This document shows, in pieces, positions 43,324 to 52,791 of a stretch of DNA of 64,000 nucleotides. The DNA lies in NCBI RefSeq assembly GCF_003609575.1, contig NZ_MBTA01000001.1:186001-250000 (forward strand), in the 5' to 3' direction. Below the pieces are notes generated by a model. It did no database searches. It was not told the DNA's origin and worked only from the letters and a program-made list of their open reading frames with translations. This DNA comes from Pelobium manganitolerans (GTDB taxonomy: Bacteria > Bacteroidota > Bacteroidia > Sphingobacteriales > Sphingobacteriaceae). A program made the translations under genes and the position numbers. Position 1 is the first letter of the stretch, and each line of letters begins with the position of its first letter.

Positions 43324-43668
43324 TTAAGCTTGGTTGGCTACATCTTTTACACGGTTTACGCGGTCGCCTTTGGCTAAAGTTAACCTCACAATACTCTGTT
43401 GTAAAGCTTTTAAATCATGCGGTACGTTGGCATCCAAAGTTACCACGTCTCCTTTTTTAAGGTTTAAGCTTTCGCCTTGCACGCCAAACTCAATAGCGCC
43501 GTCAAAAACTTCAACCACAATCGGGAAAGGTGTTTTATGCTCTTTCATCACTTGGTTTTCTAAAAAAGCAATGCGGATTTCTTTGGTAAAATCACTTTCG
43601 AACAAAACGCTGATTGCCGGTTTGGCGTCGTTAAAATTTAAATCGCTTAATAAAGATGCTTGTTTCAT
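43324..43668 (-). CDS. Single-domain cupin protein
   Basis: A 114-residue beta-barrel cupin from the ATG at 43668 ([10 protein letters not shown]). Cupin motif 1 is seen in [23 protein letters not shown] and motif 2 in [19 protein letters not shown], whose final His could bind metal together with the H in KEHKTP. Small cupins of this sort often bind metal or act as sensors or isomerases; nothing here tells which. It shares a message with the methyltransferase gene two bases downstream. A longer reading to 43725 is possible but the extra residues look unlike the family. Confidence 0.8.
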   Translation of the reverse strand: MKQASLLSDLNFNDAKPAISVLFESDFTKEIRIAFLENQVMKEHKTPFPIVVEVFDGAIEFGVQGESLNLKKGDVVTLDANVPHDLKALQQSIVRLTLAKGDRVNRVKDVANQA

Positions 43669-43830
43669 TTGTAAATTATTTTTGAGCTGGCTTAGCGCGC
43701 CTAAGCTTTTAGCGTGCAAAACCATGGATAAAACTATTCAAAACTAAAAGCTTAAGAGGCAATATAGATGACCAGCGTCACTTTTAGCCAACGTTGTTTG
43801 CAAGTTACCGGTTTTTGACTTTGTGCTGAT

Positions 43831-45192
43831 TTATACAAAAGCACTGAAACCGGTTATTGCCCGGCCTACAATTAACGAGTTGATTTCTTTGGTGCCTTCG
43901 TAAGAGTAAATGGCTTCGGCATCTGCCACAAAGCGTGCAACGTCATAATCTAACAAAATGCCATTGCCGCCCATCACCTCCCTGGCCCGGCTTACCACGT
44001 CTCTGGTACGCATGGTACAAAACACTTTTGCTAATGATGCGTGCTCGTCTGTAAGCTTGCCTTCATCTTGCAGTTTCGAGAGCTGAAAAACCAAAGTTTG
44101 CATTGCCGTTACGTTGGACAGCATTTCTACCAGATGGTTCTGTATCAGCTGGAAAGAGGCAATAGGCTTCCCAAACTGCACCCGCTCCCGTGTGTACTTC
44201 AAGGCACTTTCGTAAGCGCCACGGGCGCAGCCTACGGCCATCCAAGCTACGCCGGCGCGGGTCATTTGCAGTACCTTAGCGGTATCTTTAAACGAGTTGC
44301 AGTTTTGCAACCGGTTGGCTTCAGAAACTTCACAGTCTTTTAAAGTGATGATGGCGTTTTGTACGATTCTTAGCGCCATTTTATCTTCAATCTTTTTGGC
44401 CGAGAAGCCTAAGTTCTGTTTCTCTACAATAAAGCCTTTCACTTGATTGTCATCTACATCGCGCGCCCAAATAATATTTACATCGGCAAAAGTGGCATTG
44501 CCAATCCATTTCTTTTGACCGTTTAAAATCCAGGTATCGCCATGGCGTTTTGCGGTGGTGGTTAGGCCGCCTGCTGCTGCCGAGCCCACCTCTGGCTCGG
44601 TTAAACCGAAAGAACCAATAAGTTTCATCTGTTGCATTGGGGGCAGCCATTTCTGTTTTTGCTCTTCGGATCCGCAGATGTAGATAGAGCCCATTGCCAG
44701 ACCACTTTGTACGCCAAAAAATGTAGCTATCGATGCGTCAATGCGGCCCATCTCTGTGGCAATAATTCCTTCCATCAAAAAAGAACGGTTTGCACAGCCA
44801 TAACCTTCAAAGGTTAAACCGCAGATGTTTAGCTCGGCCATTTTGGGGATAAGCTCAAAAGGGAATTCTGCGCGGTTCCAGTATCGGTTTACAATGGGTT
44901 TTACTTCGGTTTCCATAAACTGCCGAACCTTTAATTGCAAAGCGCGGTCTTCTGCTGATAAGGAACCTGAAAGCTCATAAAAATCGCCGTTAATAGGAGG
45001 CAGCTCTTTTTTACCACCGGTTCCTCCGCTCATCATTTTCATCAAACCCTGTAGCTGGCGTTCGTCTAAACGGCTAAACTGATCCATCACTTTAGGCAGA
45101 TCTACTTTTTTCGAGAGCGCCTCAAGCTGGTTAAAATCTACATTTTTTAAAAGCTGATAAATGTTTTTTGCTTTGTCAAATAATCCTGCCAT
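43831..45192 (-). CDS. Acyl-CoA dehydrogenase (glutaryl-CoA dehydrogenase-like)
   Basis: FAD enzyme of 453 residues that introduces a 2,3 double bond in an acyl-CoA. An extra N-terminal segment of about 65 residues, with a Gly-rich stretch MMSGGTGGKKE, precedes the standard domains. FAD/substrate phrases: GSFGLTEPEVGSAAAGG and WILNGQKKWIGNATFAD. The helical domain has YTRERVQFGKPIASFQLIQ and EVMGGNGILLDY, and the catalytic Glu lies in YSYEGTKEIN. The E-V-G-S-A and catalytic Glu in YEGT resemble glutaryl-CoA and plant short-chain (ACX4) types. Substrate uncertain. It stands alone on the minus strand. Confidence 0.88.
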   Translation of the reverse strand: MAGLFDKAKNIYQLLKNVDFNQLEALSKKVDLPKVMDQFSRLDERQLQGLMKMMSGGTGGKKELPPINGDFYELSGSLSAEDRALQLKVRQFMETEVKPIVNRYWNRAEFPFELIPKMAELNICGLTFEGYGCANRSFLMEGIIATEMGRIDASIATFFGVQSGLAMGSIYICGSEEQKQKWLPPMQQMKLIGSFGLTEPEVGSAAAGGLTTTAKRHGDTWILNGQKKWIGNATFADVNIIWARDVDDNQVKGFIVEKQNLGFSAKKIEDKMALRIVQNAIITLKDCEVSEANRLQNCNSFKDTAKVLQMTRAGVAWMAVGCARGAYESALKYTRERVQFGKPIASFQLIQNHLVEMLSNVTAMQTLVFQLSKLQDEGKLTDEHASLAKVFCTMRTRDVVSRAREVMGGNGILLDYDVARFVADAEAIYSYEGTKEINSLIVGRAITGFSAFV

Positions 45193-45259
45193 AGCCTAGG
45201 TTTATAGTACAATTTAGTCAATTTTCCTTTGCAAACACACTGCCACTTATACCCGGTCC

Positions 45260-45601
45260 TTATTTTTTTAATAAAGCATCGCCCTCAAAGGCAATCCCTA
45301 GCCATCCGTGCTTCATAAACTGACGGATGTTTTGGTGATCCTGAGCGTCAGGATGTTCTAAAACGGCTTGATAATGCTCTGCAAACAGCTTTAACGTATC
45401 TTGTTCCGCAAGCTTGTTCAGTTTAGCAAATGAAAAAACTTTTGCGCTGCCTTGGTTTTGGTCTGCTTGATTATAGGCATCACCGTTTTTAAATGCAGTT
45501 GGCTGGTGTAGATATTCTTTATCAATCAAAGCTAAAACATCAGCAAATACTTTTTTACCGGCCTCTATATCGGCAATTAATGAAGAAATTTTTGTGTCCA
45601 T
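45260..45601 (-). CDS. HopJ-family protein
   Basis: A 113-residue soluble protein of the HopJ type III effector family by name. The diagnostic wording is clear: PTAFKNGDAYNQADQNQGSAKVFSFAKL, then LKLFAEHYQAVLEHPDAQDHQNIRQFMKHGW. The family was named after a Pseudomonas syringae effector but is widespread in bacteria without a type III system, and no secretion genes occur here, so an effector role is unlikely. Function unknown. It lies 67 bases upstream of the acyl-CoA dehydrogenase gene on the same strand. Confidence 0.85.
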   Translation of the reverse strand: MDTKISSLIADIEAGKKVFADVLALIDKEYLHQPTAFKNGDAYNQADQNQGSAKVFSFAKLNKLAEQDTLKLFAEHYQAVLEHPDAQDHQNIRQFMKHGWLGIAFEGDALLKK

Positions 45602-45753
45602 AGCGCTAATTAAGACTTAAATCGGCTAAAAGCCAAAAGAAGTTGACAAGAGGCGGCTATGAGTTAAACAAGTTTACGATTAAAGAGATTATAGGTTTGG
45701 CTTTTGTGCGATTTTTGGAATGTGCATGAAAGGTATAAGTTGGCCGTTAAGCG

Positions 45754-46563
45754 TCAAAGGAAAGAATTGAAATGCGCGGCATCTAGCTTTAGCTCTTTAC
45801 TAAAAACATTGGCTTGCAACGTGTTGCGGTTCATTTGCACCTCTGCCTCTACATTAAACACGCTGTAAATATGCTCGGCATTTAGCACCTCCAGAGGAGC
45901 ACCATCTTTCCATTTCTGGCCGTTTTTGAGCATCAAAATCCTATCGGCATACAAAGCCGCCAAATTAATCTCGTGCAAAATTACCACCAGCATAAAGCCT
46001 TTTTTGCACAAAGCTTTTGCAATGGCTAAGGTTTGTTGCTGATATTGGATGTCCATACTTGCTACAGGTTCGTCCATCAATATCAGTGCGCCGGACTGGT
46101 CCCAAATCTGCGCAAGCACCCTCGCAAATTGTACGCGTTGTTGCTCGCCACCAGATAAAGTTAAAAACGAACGCCCAGCCAGGTGCAATACTCCGCAAAT
46201 TTTCATGGTTTCGGCAATTACCCGTCTGTCTTGCTCGGTAGGGCGATTTTTAAAATGCGGATACCGGCCCATCATCACAATCTCCTGGCAGTGGAAATCC
46301 ATGTTAACGGTATTGTGTTGATTTAATACTGCCCGCTTTAAAGCCAATTCTTTCGGCGAATAGTCTTTCAATTTTTTGCCATACAGGCTGATGTGGCCTT
46401 CAGTAGGTTTGCGTTCGGCGCTCAACATGCGCAACAGGGTAGATTTACCCGCTCCATTAGCGCCAATGATGGCCAAAAGCTCGCCCGATGCGGTGCTAAA
46501 AGTAACATCGCTTACCAGCTTTCGCTGATTAACCTCATAACTAACATTTTCTACCGTTAACAT
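45754..46563 (-). CDS. hmuV: Haemin ABC transporter ATP-binding protein
   Basis: ATPase of a haemin/siderophore importer, 269 residues. Walker A is GANGAGKSTL (residues 34-43), the Q-loop lies in VLNQHNTV, the signature is LSGGEQQRV, Walker B is ALILMDEP and the switch His is in VVILHEINL. The wording RVQFARVLAQIW and the GAPLEVLNAEHIYSVFNVE tail are those of HmuV. It is third in an operon with the binding protein and permease (10 bases from the permease). It sits on the cytoplasmic face of the inner membrane. Confidence 0.92.
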   Translation of the reverse strand: MLTVENVSYEVNQRKLVSDVTFSTASGELLAIIGANGAGKSTLLRMLSAERKPTEGHISLYGKKLKDYSPKELALKRAVLNQHNTVNMDFHCQEIVMMGRYPHFKNRPTEQDRRVIAETMKICGVLHLAGRSFLTLSGGEQQRVQFARVLAQIWDQSGALILMDEPVASMDIQYQQQTLAIAKALCKKGFMLVVILHEINLAALYADRILMLKNGQKWKDGAPLEVLNAEHIYSVFNVEAEVQMNRNTLQANVFSKELKLDAAHFNSFL

Positions 46564-46573
46564 ATCCCAAAAA

Positions 46574-47638
46574 TTAGCGCAGTATCTTCTTTTTGTCTTT
46601 AAACAAAATGTATAAAAATACGGGCGTGCCCAGCAAAGAGGTAATTACACCGATGGGCAATTCAATTGGGGCAACCGCCACCCGCGATACGGTATCTGCC
46701 AAAGTTAAAATTAACGCCCCAAACAAGGCCGAAGCCGGCACCACGTAGCGGTTATCCACCCCGCCCAAAAGACGGATGATGTGCGGAACCAATAAACCCA
46801 CAAACCCTATTACACCGGATACAGCTACCGAAGCGCCCACCGCCAAGGTTGATAATAACACCACTTGCAATTTTACCCGGCCGGTGCGCAAACCCAACTG
46901 ATCGGCCTGCGCTTCGCCCAAGGCAAAAGCGTTCAAAGATTTGCCCAACAAAGGCAAGGTTAAAACCGGCAAAAGCACAAAGGGCAAAAGCGCAGTTACA
47001 GTGTCCCAAGTTGCGCCACCTAAACTGCCCAACATCCAAAAAGTGATGGTGCGCAACTGTTGCTCATCGGCCAAATAGGTTACTAAGCCGGTTAAAGCAC
47101 CGGCAAAAGCATTAATGGCGATACCTGCCAGCAACATTCCGGCAATGTTTGGCCGTCCGTCTGTTTTTGATAGCTGATAAACCAACACAGCGGCCAATGC
47201 CGCGCCGGCAAAAGCGCCAAAGGCCAAAAGGTAATATCCTAATAGCTGACTTAAACCTGCCAGCAATGCCGTTTCCAAAGCAATGATAATTACAGCAAAT
47301 AAGGAGGCTCCGGCAGATATGCCTATTAACCCCGGCTCGGCCAATGGGTTGCGAAAGATACCCTGTACTGCCGCCCCCGAAACGCCCAAAGCCGCGCCCA
47401 CCAACAAGCCCAATAAAACGCGAGGTAAACGGATTAAATTTATTACGCCTTCAAAAGTTTCATCAACGGCTAAGGAGCTAAACAAGCCCAGTTTCTTGGC
47501 TAAAATCAAGCTCACGTCTTTTACTGGGATTTCAACAGCGCCCAATGCCAAAGCAACAATTACCGATGCAACAAGCAACAGGCTTAAGATGAGATAAATG
47601 AAAAAACGCTTCCAGTTGCGATGTTGGGTTGTTAACAA
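46574..47638 (-). CDS. hmuU: Haemin ABC transporter permease, FecCD family
   Basis: Inner-membrane permease of 354 residues with about ten membrane helices. FecCD phrases: RLPRVLLGLLVGAALGVSGAAVQGIFRNPLAEPGLIGISAGA, of which the R-L-P-R and NPLAxPxxLG blocks are diagnostic. FVGLLVPHIIRLLGG is the loop that contacts the ATPase. The only in-frame start candidate is the TTG at 47638, twelve bases after the hmuT stop. No ATG lies before the first membrane helix. Works with HmuT and HmuV. Confidence 0.92.
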   Translation of the reverse strand: MLTTQHRNWKRFFIYLILSLLLVASVIVALALGAVEIPVKDVSLILAKKLGLFSSLAVDETFEGVINLIRLPRVLLGLLVGAALGVSGAAVQGIFRNPLAEPGLIGISAGASLFAVIIIALETALLAGLSQLLGYYLLAFGAFAGAALAAVLVYQLSKTDGRPNIAGMLLAGIAINAFAGALTGLVTYLADEQQLRTITFWMLGSLGGATWDTVTALLPFVLLPVLTLPLLGKSLNAFALGEAQADQLGLRTGRVKLQVVLLSTLAVGASVAVSGVIGFVGLLVPHIIRLLGGVDNRYVVPASALFGALILTLADTVSRVAVAPIELPIGVITSLLGTPVFLYILFKDKKKILR

Positions 47639-47650
47639 GATTTTAAGGAC

Positions 47651-48496
47651 TTAGTTCACCAGTTTTTGGTTCAGTTGTGTAATGGCCTCATCTAGGCGTA
47701 CGCCAAAATTAATTAAAAGAGGGCCATCCATCGGTACAATGCGATTGCTTTTACCAGCGTTGGTAAGCTTTACCCCGGGCATTTTTAAAATAGCATCGGC
47801 ACCACCCAAACTGCTCATCCCAAAATCGAACATTAAAATCACATCTGGATTAGCCTTTACTAGGGCTTCGGTAGTGTAGGGTTTAAAATCACTGAATTCT
47901 TGAATGGCATTTTTGCCTCCGGCCAGCCGGATGATCGCATCAATGTTGCTGCCTTTGCCGGCAACGCTCATGGTGCCGACGCCACGCGCATAAATGAACA
48001 ATACTTTAGGCGTATGTTTAGTGCGCAATTTTGCCGCTTGTATTGCTCTGGCAATACTTTTTTCTTCTGCCCCGGCAAGGGCTGCGCCTTTTTGAGCTAT
48101 ATCAAGTGCGTTGGCTACTTGTTTAATAAAGTTGCTAGCTCCTTTAGGCGAATACTCTTGGTCGAACTCAAAGAATTTGACACCGAATTTTTTTAGCTGT
48201 TGCTGGATTTGCACGGATACATCGCCTTTTGGGGCCAATACCACCTCAGGTTTAAAGGCTAAAAGTGCCTCTGTAGAAACAGAACGGTTGCGGCTTACCT
48301 TAGGTAATTTATTAGCGTAAGCCGGATATATGCTGGTTATATCTGTAGCCACAATGTTTTTGCCTAAGCCCAAAGCATCTACGGTTTCCGTTATAGCCGA
48401 ACTTAAGGTGATGATGCGCGAAGGTGCCGCTTTTGTATCAAGGGCAATAAACAAGACAAACGCCGCTAAAAAACCTTTAAAACTCCCTATTTTCAT
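47651..48496 (-). CDS. hmuT: Haemin ABC transporter substrate-binding protein
   Basis: Periplasmic binding protein of 281 residues with a signal peptide (1-23, ending TKA-AP). The TroA-like two-lobe fold is read from RIITLSSAITETVDALGLGKNIVATD in parts, VSRNRSVSTEALLAFKPEVVLAP, a long spanning helix, and VLFIYARGVGTMSVAGKGSN, wording typical of HmuT. It delivers haemin to HmuUV. It heads the operon; a promoter with a palindrome between its two elements lies just upstream. No TonB-dependent haem receptor gene is nearby. Confidence 0.9.
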   Translation of the reverse strand: MKIGSFKGFLAAFVLFIALDTKAAPSRIITLSSAITETVDALGLGKNIVATDITSIYPAYANKLPKVSRNRSVSTEALLAFKPEVVLAPKGDVSVQIQQQLKKFGVKFFEFDQEYSPKGASNFIKQVANALDIAQKGAALAGAEEKSIARAIQAAKLRTKHTPKVLFIYARGVGTMSVAGKGSNIDAIIRLAGGKNAIQEFSDFKPYTTEALVKANPDVILMFDFGMSSLGGADAILKMPGVKLTNAGKSNRIVPMDGPLLINFGVRLDEAITQLNQKLVN

Positions 48497-48504
48497 TTCG
48501 GCTA

Positions 48505-48535
48505 CAAAATAACGTTTTATTTAGACTAATTACAA
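48505..48535 (-). promoter_or_regulatory. Promoter of hmuTUV with internal palindrome
   Basis: On the minus strand TTG (48533-48535) and TTATTTTG (48505-48512) are spaced by 20 bases. Between them lies TTAGACTAA (48521-48529), a perfect 9-base palindrome around one central base. A repressor bound there would block polymerase, as expected for iron- or haem-controlled uptake genes. The -7 octamer differs from TAnnTTTG in one position. Confidence 0.48.
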
Positions 48536-48724
48536 GCAACGAGTTTATTAGCGACTGTAAAAGAATTATGATGATTGATATATGTTTGTAAACCAAAAGT
48601 ATAAGCAAATAAAACTCGGGAGCATGACGGCTACATAAACCAAGTGGCAAGATGTTAAAAGACAGCTTTTAAGCCGAAAATCGATTTTGAAAATTGCTGG
48701 CTTAACAGGGTTCTGTTTAAAAAC

Positions 48725-48754
48725 AAAGAAAGGCGCCCTCTCGGGCACCTTCTT
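48725..48754 (-). terminator. Terminator after the oxygenase gene
   Basis: AAAGAAAGGCGCCC and GGGCACCTTCTTT pair around TCTC with one bulge and one mismatch. On the minus strand a T-rich stretch follows. A second small stem, ATTCTCT with AGAGAAT, lies next to the oxygenase stop codon. The rest of the 280-base gap up to hmuT shows no gene. Confidence 0.72.
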
Positions 48755-48776
48755 TCCTATTCTCTAATTAAGAGAA

Positions 48777-49742
48777 TTACTTTTTTAGTCCTATTTCGCG
48801 TAAGCGCTCGTCTAAATATTCGCCCGCAGTAATGTTGTTATAAGCTTTAGGATGGGCATCGGTTACACAAGACGGCAAACAGCTTAAATCCATTTTGGCT
48901 TTAGGATGTAAGAAAAACGGAACCGAATAACGTGACGTTTTCATAAGCTGGCGCGGTGGGTTAACTACCCTGTGGGTTGTAGAGCGAAGTTTGTTGTTTG
49001 TTAAACGCTGCAGCATATCGCCCACGTTTACCACAATATCTTCTCCCTGGGCTTTAATGGCAAACCATTCTCCTTCGCGGGTAAGTACCTCTAAGCCATC
49101 TGCGCTGGCACCAATTAAAAGGGTGATTAAGTTAATGTCTTCATGCGCGCCTGCACGCACGGCATCGGCAGGTAAATCGTCTGGGTTTTCTATTGGGAAA
49201 TAATGTATGGCACGCAAAATGGAATTGCCGTTGTGCACTTTATCTTCAAAATAATCCTGCGACAGGCCCAAATAAACAGAGATGGCGTTCAGCAAGTGTT
49301 TGCCTGCTTTTTCCAGTTGCTGATACACCTTTTTTGTAACCTGATTAAACCCAGGGTATTCGCTTACCTCAACGTTATCAGGATAGCTGTTTTTTACCGG
49401 ATCATCGTCTTCTACAAACTGGCCAATTTGCCAAAACTCTTTCAAATCTGGCGTCTTAGCATCTTTAGCTTTTTCTCTTCCTTTTGAAGTGTAGCCTCTT
49501 TGGCCGGCTAACTCAGGTTTTTCGTACTTAAGTTTGGCTTCTTCTGGCAGTGAAAAAAAATTTTTCACCTCAGTGTAAAGTTCCGATATCAGTTCTTTAC
49601 TTAAGCCGTGGTTGGTAATGGTTACAAAACCTGTTTCATTAAAAGCTTTGCCGATATCGTCAGAAAAGCGTTCTTTCTGCTCTTCAGAACCGTACAAATA
49701 ATCGTGCAAATCTAAACGCGGAATATTAACCGAAGCAACCAT
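48777..49742 (-). CDS. 2-oxoglutarate/Fe(II) oxygenase, isopenicillin-N-synthase-like family
   Basis: A 321-residue double-stranded beta-helix oxygenase. The iron triad is H200-x-D202 (GAHEDINLITLL) and H257 (STTHRVV), and R271-x-S273 (SRYSVPFF) binds the 2-oxoglutarate carboxylate. The N-terminal DIOX_N region reads IPRLDLHDYL and ETGFVTITNHGLS. The family covers many small-molecule hydroxylases, desaturases and ethylene-forming enzymes in bacteria and plants; the substrate cannot be told. It stands alone on the minus strand between sdhB and hmuT with its own terminator. Confidence 0.9.
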   Translation of the reverse strand: MVASVNIPRLDLHDYLYGSEEQKERFSDDIGKAFNETGFVTITNHGLSKELISELYTEVKNFFSLPEEAKLKYEKPELAGQRGYTSKGREKAKDAKTPDLKEFWQIGQFVEDDDPVKNSYPDNVEVSEYPGFNQVTKKVYQQLEKAGKHLLNAISVYLGLSQDYFEDKVHNGNSILRAIHYFPIENPDDLPADAVRAGAHEDINLITLLIGASADGLEVLTREGEWFAIKAQGEDIVVNVGDMLQRLTNNKLRSTTHRVVNPPRQLMKTSRYSVPFFLHPKAKMDLSCLPSCVTDAHPKAYNNITAGEYLDERLREIGLKK

Positions 49743-49923
49743 CTGATTTTCAAAATTTAAATAAATGTAATTTAAAAATGTGGATAAAGTAAAACTAAAA
49801 ATTGAGACAAAGAGGTATATTGCTGACTATTAGTGTCTTGTAATTATTAACATTTTGAAGATACGGTATGGATGGTTTTAACTATTCCCTTTGTTGTTGC
49901 CTACTGTTTCAATAAAAAGCAAA

Positions 49924-49950
49924 AAAGGGACACAGTAATTGCGTCCCTTT
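49924..49950 (-). terminator. Terminator after sdhB
   Basis: AAAGGGAC (49924-49931) and GTCCCTTT (49943-49950) form a perfect 8-bp stem with an 11-base loop. On the minus strand it is followed by TTTTGCTTTTT. It lies 23 bases past the sdhB stop codon. Confidence 0.85.
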
Positions 49951-49972
49951 CTTATAAGCTTCTTTTTAGCTT

Positions 49973-50731
49973 TTATGATTTAATCAGTTCGGCATTAAAG
50001 AACTCGCGGTTCATGCGGGCAATGTTGGTTACCTTAATTTCTTTAGGGCACTGCGCTTCGCAAGCATAGGTGTTGGTACATCCGCCAAATCCTTCTTCGT
50101 CCATTTGCAAAACCATTGCTTCTGCACGTGCGTAACGCTCTGGCTGGCCTTGCGGCAATAAAGCGTATTGCGAGATTTTTGCAGAAACAAACAGCATTGC
50201 CGAAGCATTTTTACAGGCGGCTACGCAGGCACCGCACCCAATGCACTCTGCCGAGCTGAAAGCTTCGTCTGCCACTGGTTTCGGTATAGGAATTTCATTG
50301 GCATCCGGCACACCACCCGTGCTGATGGACACGTATCCCCCAGCTTGCTGTATGCGCTCGAACGCGCTGCGATTGGTTACCAAATCTTTTACTACCGGGA
50401 AAGCTGCCGCTCTCCAAGGCTCAATTACAATGGTGTCGCCATCGGCGAAACTGCGCATGTGTAATTGGCAAGTTGTGGTTGCGCGTTTTGGTCCGTGCGG
50501 TTCTCCGTTTATCACTAAAGAACACATCCCGCAAATACCTTCACGGCAATCGTGATCAAAATGTATAGGGTCTTCGGTTTTTTTAACCAAATCCTCGTTT
50601 ACCACATCTAGCATTTCCAGGAAAGACATGTCCGGAGAAATGTCATTGGCTTTGTAGGTTACAAATTTGCCCGGTGTAGTGCTGTTTTTTTGACGCCAAA
50701 CTTTAAGCGTCAGGTTCATGTGTCCACTCAT
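49973..50731 (-). CDS. sdhB: Succinate dehydrogenase/fumarate reductase iron-sulfur subunit
   Basis: Electron-transfer subunit of complex II, 252 residues. The 2Fe-2S domain ligands are in [15 protein letters not shown] and a later TTCQLH. The two other clusters are held by [17 protein letters not shown] and [17 protein letters not shown]. This is the longer Bacteroidota/epsilon-like type. The start is the ATG at 50731. It is last in sdhCAB; the 80 bases between it and sdhA are filled by heptad tract C. It docks on the membrane side of SdhA. Confidence 0.95.
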   Translation of the reverse strand: MSGHMNLTLKVWRQKNSTTPGKFVTYKANDISPDMSFLEMLDVVNEDLVKKTEDPIHFDHDCREGICGMCSLVINGEPHGPKRATTTCQLHMRSFADGDTIVIEPWRAAAFPVVKDLVTNRSAFERIQQAGGYVSISTGGVPDANEIPIPKPVADEAFSSAECIGCGACVAACKNASAMLFVSAKISQYALLPQGQPERYARAEAMVLQMDEEGFGGCTNTYACEAQCPKEIKVTNIARMNREFFNAELIKS

Positions 50732-50738
50732 AATATAT

Positions 50739-50814
50739 TAGATTTGAGACACGAGATTTGAGATATGAGATTAGCCAAGTTCTAGCTTCTCACATCTCAC
50801 ATCTCACATCTTTA
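50739..50814. repeat. Heptad-periodic intergenic tract C (inverted arms)
   Basis: It fills the gap between sdhA and sdhB. The left arm is TAGATTT, GAGACAC, GAGATTT, GAGATAT, GAGATTA (50739-50773). A 13-base spacer follows, and the right arm is TTCTCAC, ATCTCAC, ATCTCAC, ATCTTTA (50787-50814). ATCTCA is the complement of TGAGAT, so an imperfect hairpin of about four heptads could form in the sdhA-sdhB message. Confidence 0.78.
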
Positions 50815-52746
50815 CTTATAACTTCTCTGTGTTAATTTAACGTTTTCAAAAACCAGTTGTTCTTTGTGTAGCACTTCCGGCATATTGTTTCCTTTAAACT
50901 CCCAAGCGGCTACATAAGCAAACTCGTTGTCGTTACGTAAAGCTTCGCCTTCTGGTGTTTGGTATTCTTCTCTGAAATGGCCTCCACAAGATTCTTCACG
51001 GTTTAAAGCATCGTCTACCATTAATTCGCCTAACTCTAAGAAATCGGCAACGCGACCAGCTTTTTCTAACGATTGGTTCACCTCTTCGTTCTCACCCACC
51101 ACAATTACATTTTTCCAAAATGCGTCGCGCAACTCGGCAATCATGCCTTTTGCTTTCTTTAAACCTTCGGCATTCCGAGACATTCCACAATATTCCCACA
51201 TAATATGACCCAAATCACGGTGGTACTCGTCAACGGTTTTTGTTCCTTTTAAAGACAATAATTTGCTGATTCGTTCTTCTACCTCTGCCTTTGTTTGTGC
51301 AAACTCTGGACGGTTGGCGTCAATTGGCGCAGGGCCGATGTTTGCCAAATAATCGCCTACGGTATAAGGAATTACAAAATAGCCGTCTGCCAAACCCTGC
51401 ATCAACGCCGATGCGCCCAAACGGTTGGCACCATGGTCAGAGAAATTAGCCTCGCCCAAGGAATATAAGCCCGGCAGGCTGGTCATTAAATTATAATCAA
51501 CCCAAAGACCGCCCATGGTATAGTGCACCGCAGGATAAATGCGCATAGGAACTTGGTAAGGGTTTTCATCCGTAATTTGCTGATACATATCAAACAAGTT
51601 ACCGTATTTTGCCGCTACCGCCGGTTGCCCTAAACGGCTAATTGCATCCGCAAAATCTAAATAAACCGCTAAACCAGATTTACCCACGCCACGCCCTTCA
51701 TCACACACTTGTTTGGCGTTTCTAGAGGCTACATCTCGCGGCACCAAGTTACCAAACGATGGGTATTTACGCTCTAAATAATAATCACGGTCTTCTTCTT
51801 TAATATCGCGTGCTTTCAGCTCGCCTTTTCTTAGCCTTTCGGCCAGTTCTACGGTTTTAGGAACCCATACTCTACCATCGTTACGCAAAGATTCCGACAT
51901 TAAAGTCAGTTTTGATTGATGGTCGCCCGTTACCGGGATACAAGTTGGGTGGATTTGCGTGTAGCAAGGGTTGGCGAAAAAAGCACCTCTTTTATGCGCG
52001 CGCCATGCCGCAGTAACATTGCTGCCCATTGCATTGGTAGATAGGTAAAACACGTTTCCGTAGCCACCGGTGCACAATAAAACAGCGTGCCCGCTGTGCG
52101 TATCTACCTGGCCGGTAATTAAATTACGGGTAACAATCCCTTGCGCTTTACCATCAACAACAACCAAATCCAACATTTCTGAGCGGGTGTACATTTTTAC
52201 CTTACCCGCTTGTATCTGGCGGTTTAAGGCCGAGTATGCTCCTAACAATAACTGTTGGCCGGTTTGGCCTTTGGCATAAAAAGTACGTGAAACCTGCGCA
52301 CCACCGAAAGAGCGGTTATCCAATAAACCTCCATACTCGCGGGCAAAAGGAACACCTTGCGCCACGCACTGATCAATAATGTTAACCGATACTTCCGCCA
52401 AACGGTAAACGTTGCCTTCGCGAGAACGGTAATCACCACCTTTTATGGTATCGTAAAATAAACGGTAAACGCTATCACCATCGTTAGGATAGTTTTTTGC
52501 AGCGTTTATCCCGCCTTGTGCGGCAATAGAGTGCGCCCTACGCGGGCTATCTTGAAAACAAAAAGCTTTTACATTGTAGCCCAGCTCGGCCAAAGTAGCC
52601 GCTGCTGATGCGCCCGCTAATCCTGTTCCTACTACAATAATGTCGTATTTACGTTTGTTGGCCGGGTTAACCAACTTTAAATTGAATTTATGTTTGTTCC
52701 ACTTTTCGGCTAATGGGCCTTCTGGAATTTTAGCATCTAGCATCAT
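50812..52746 (-). CDS. sdhA: Succinate dehydrogenase/fumarate reductase flavoprotein subunit
   Basis: Catalytic subunit of complex II that oxidises succinate to fumarate, 644 residues. The FAD dinucleotide fold is [19 protein letters not shown] (near residue 38) and the covalent FAD histidine lies in [14 protein letters not shown]. Substrate-site phrases include [33 protein letters not shown] and [19 protein letters not shown]. Starts at 52746 or the ATG at 52743. It is the middle gene of sdhCAB, 45 bases after sdhC. Confidence 0.97.
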   Translation of the reverse strand: MMLDAKIPEGPLAEKWNKHKFNLKLVNPANKRKYDIIVVGTGLAGASAAATLAELGYNVKAFCFQDSPRRAHSIAAQGGINAAKNYPNDGDSVYRLFYDTIKGGDYRSREGNVYRLAEVSVNIIDQCVAQGVPFAREYGGLLDNRSFGGAQVSRTFYAKGQTGQQLLLGAYSALNRQIQAGKVKMYTRSEMLDLVVVDGKAQGIVTRNLITGQVDTHSGHAVLLCTGGYGNVFYLSTNAMGSNVTAAWRAHKRGAFFANPCYTQIHPTCIPVTGDHQSKLTLMSESLRNDGRVWVPKTVELAERLRKGELKARDIKEEDRDYYLERKYPSFGNLVPRDVASRNAKQVCDEGRGVGKSGLAVYLDFADAISRLGQPAVAAKYGNLFDMYQQITDENPYQVPMRIYPAVHYTMGGLWVDYNLMTSLPGLYSLGEANFSDHGANRLGASALMQGLADGYFVIPYTVGDYLANIGPAPIDANRPEFAQTKAEVEERISKLLSLKGTKTVDEYHRDLGHIMWEYCGMSRNAEGLKKAKGMIAELRDAFWKNVIVVGENEEVNQSLEKAGRVADFLELGELMVDDALNREESCGGHFREEYQTPEGEALRNDNEFAYVAAWEFKGNNMPEVLHKEQLVFENVKLTQRSYK

Positions 52747-52791
52747 CTTCTCTTAAATTTTATATAAAGCCTCAAATGGGCTGCTATCCAA

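Noticed and set aside
48566..48748. 60-codon open frame in the gap between hmuT and the oxygenase gene
   Set aside because: It overlaps the oxygenase terminator hairpin, has no recognisable protein pattern or start signal, and is AT-rich by chance.
50739..50814. CRISPR array or IS end
   Set aside because: The units are only 7 bases, have no spacers of regular length, no flanking cas or transposase genes and no target-site duplication. The same reasoning applies to the tracts at 16797 and 27896.
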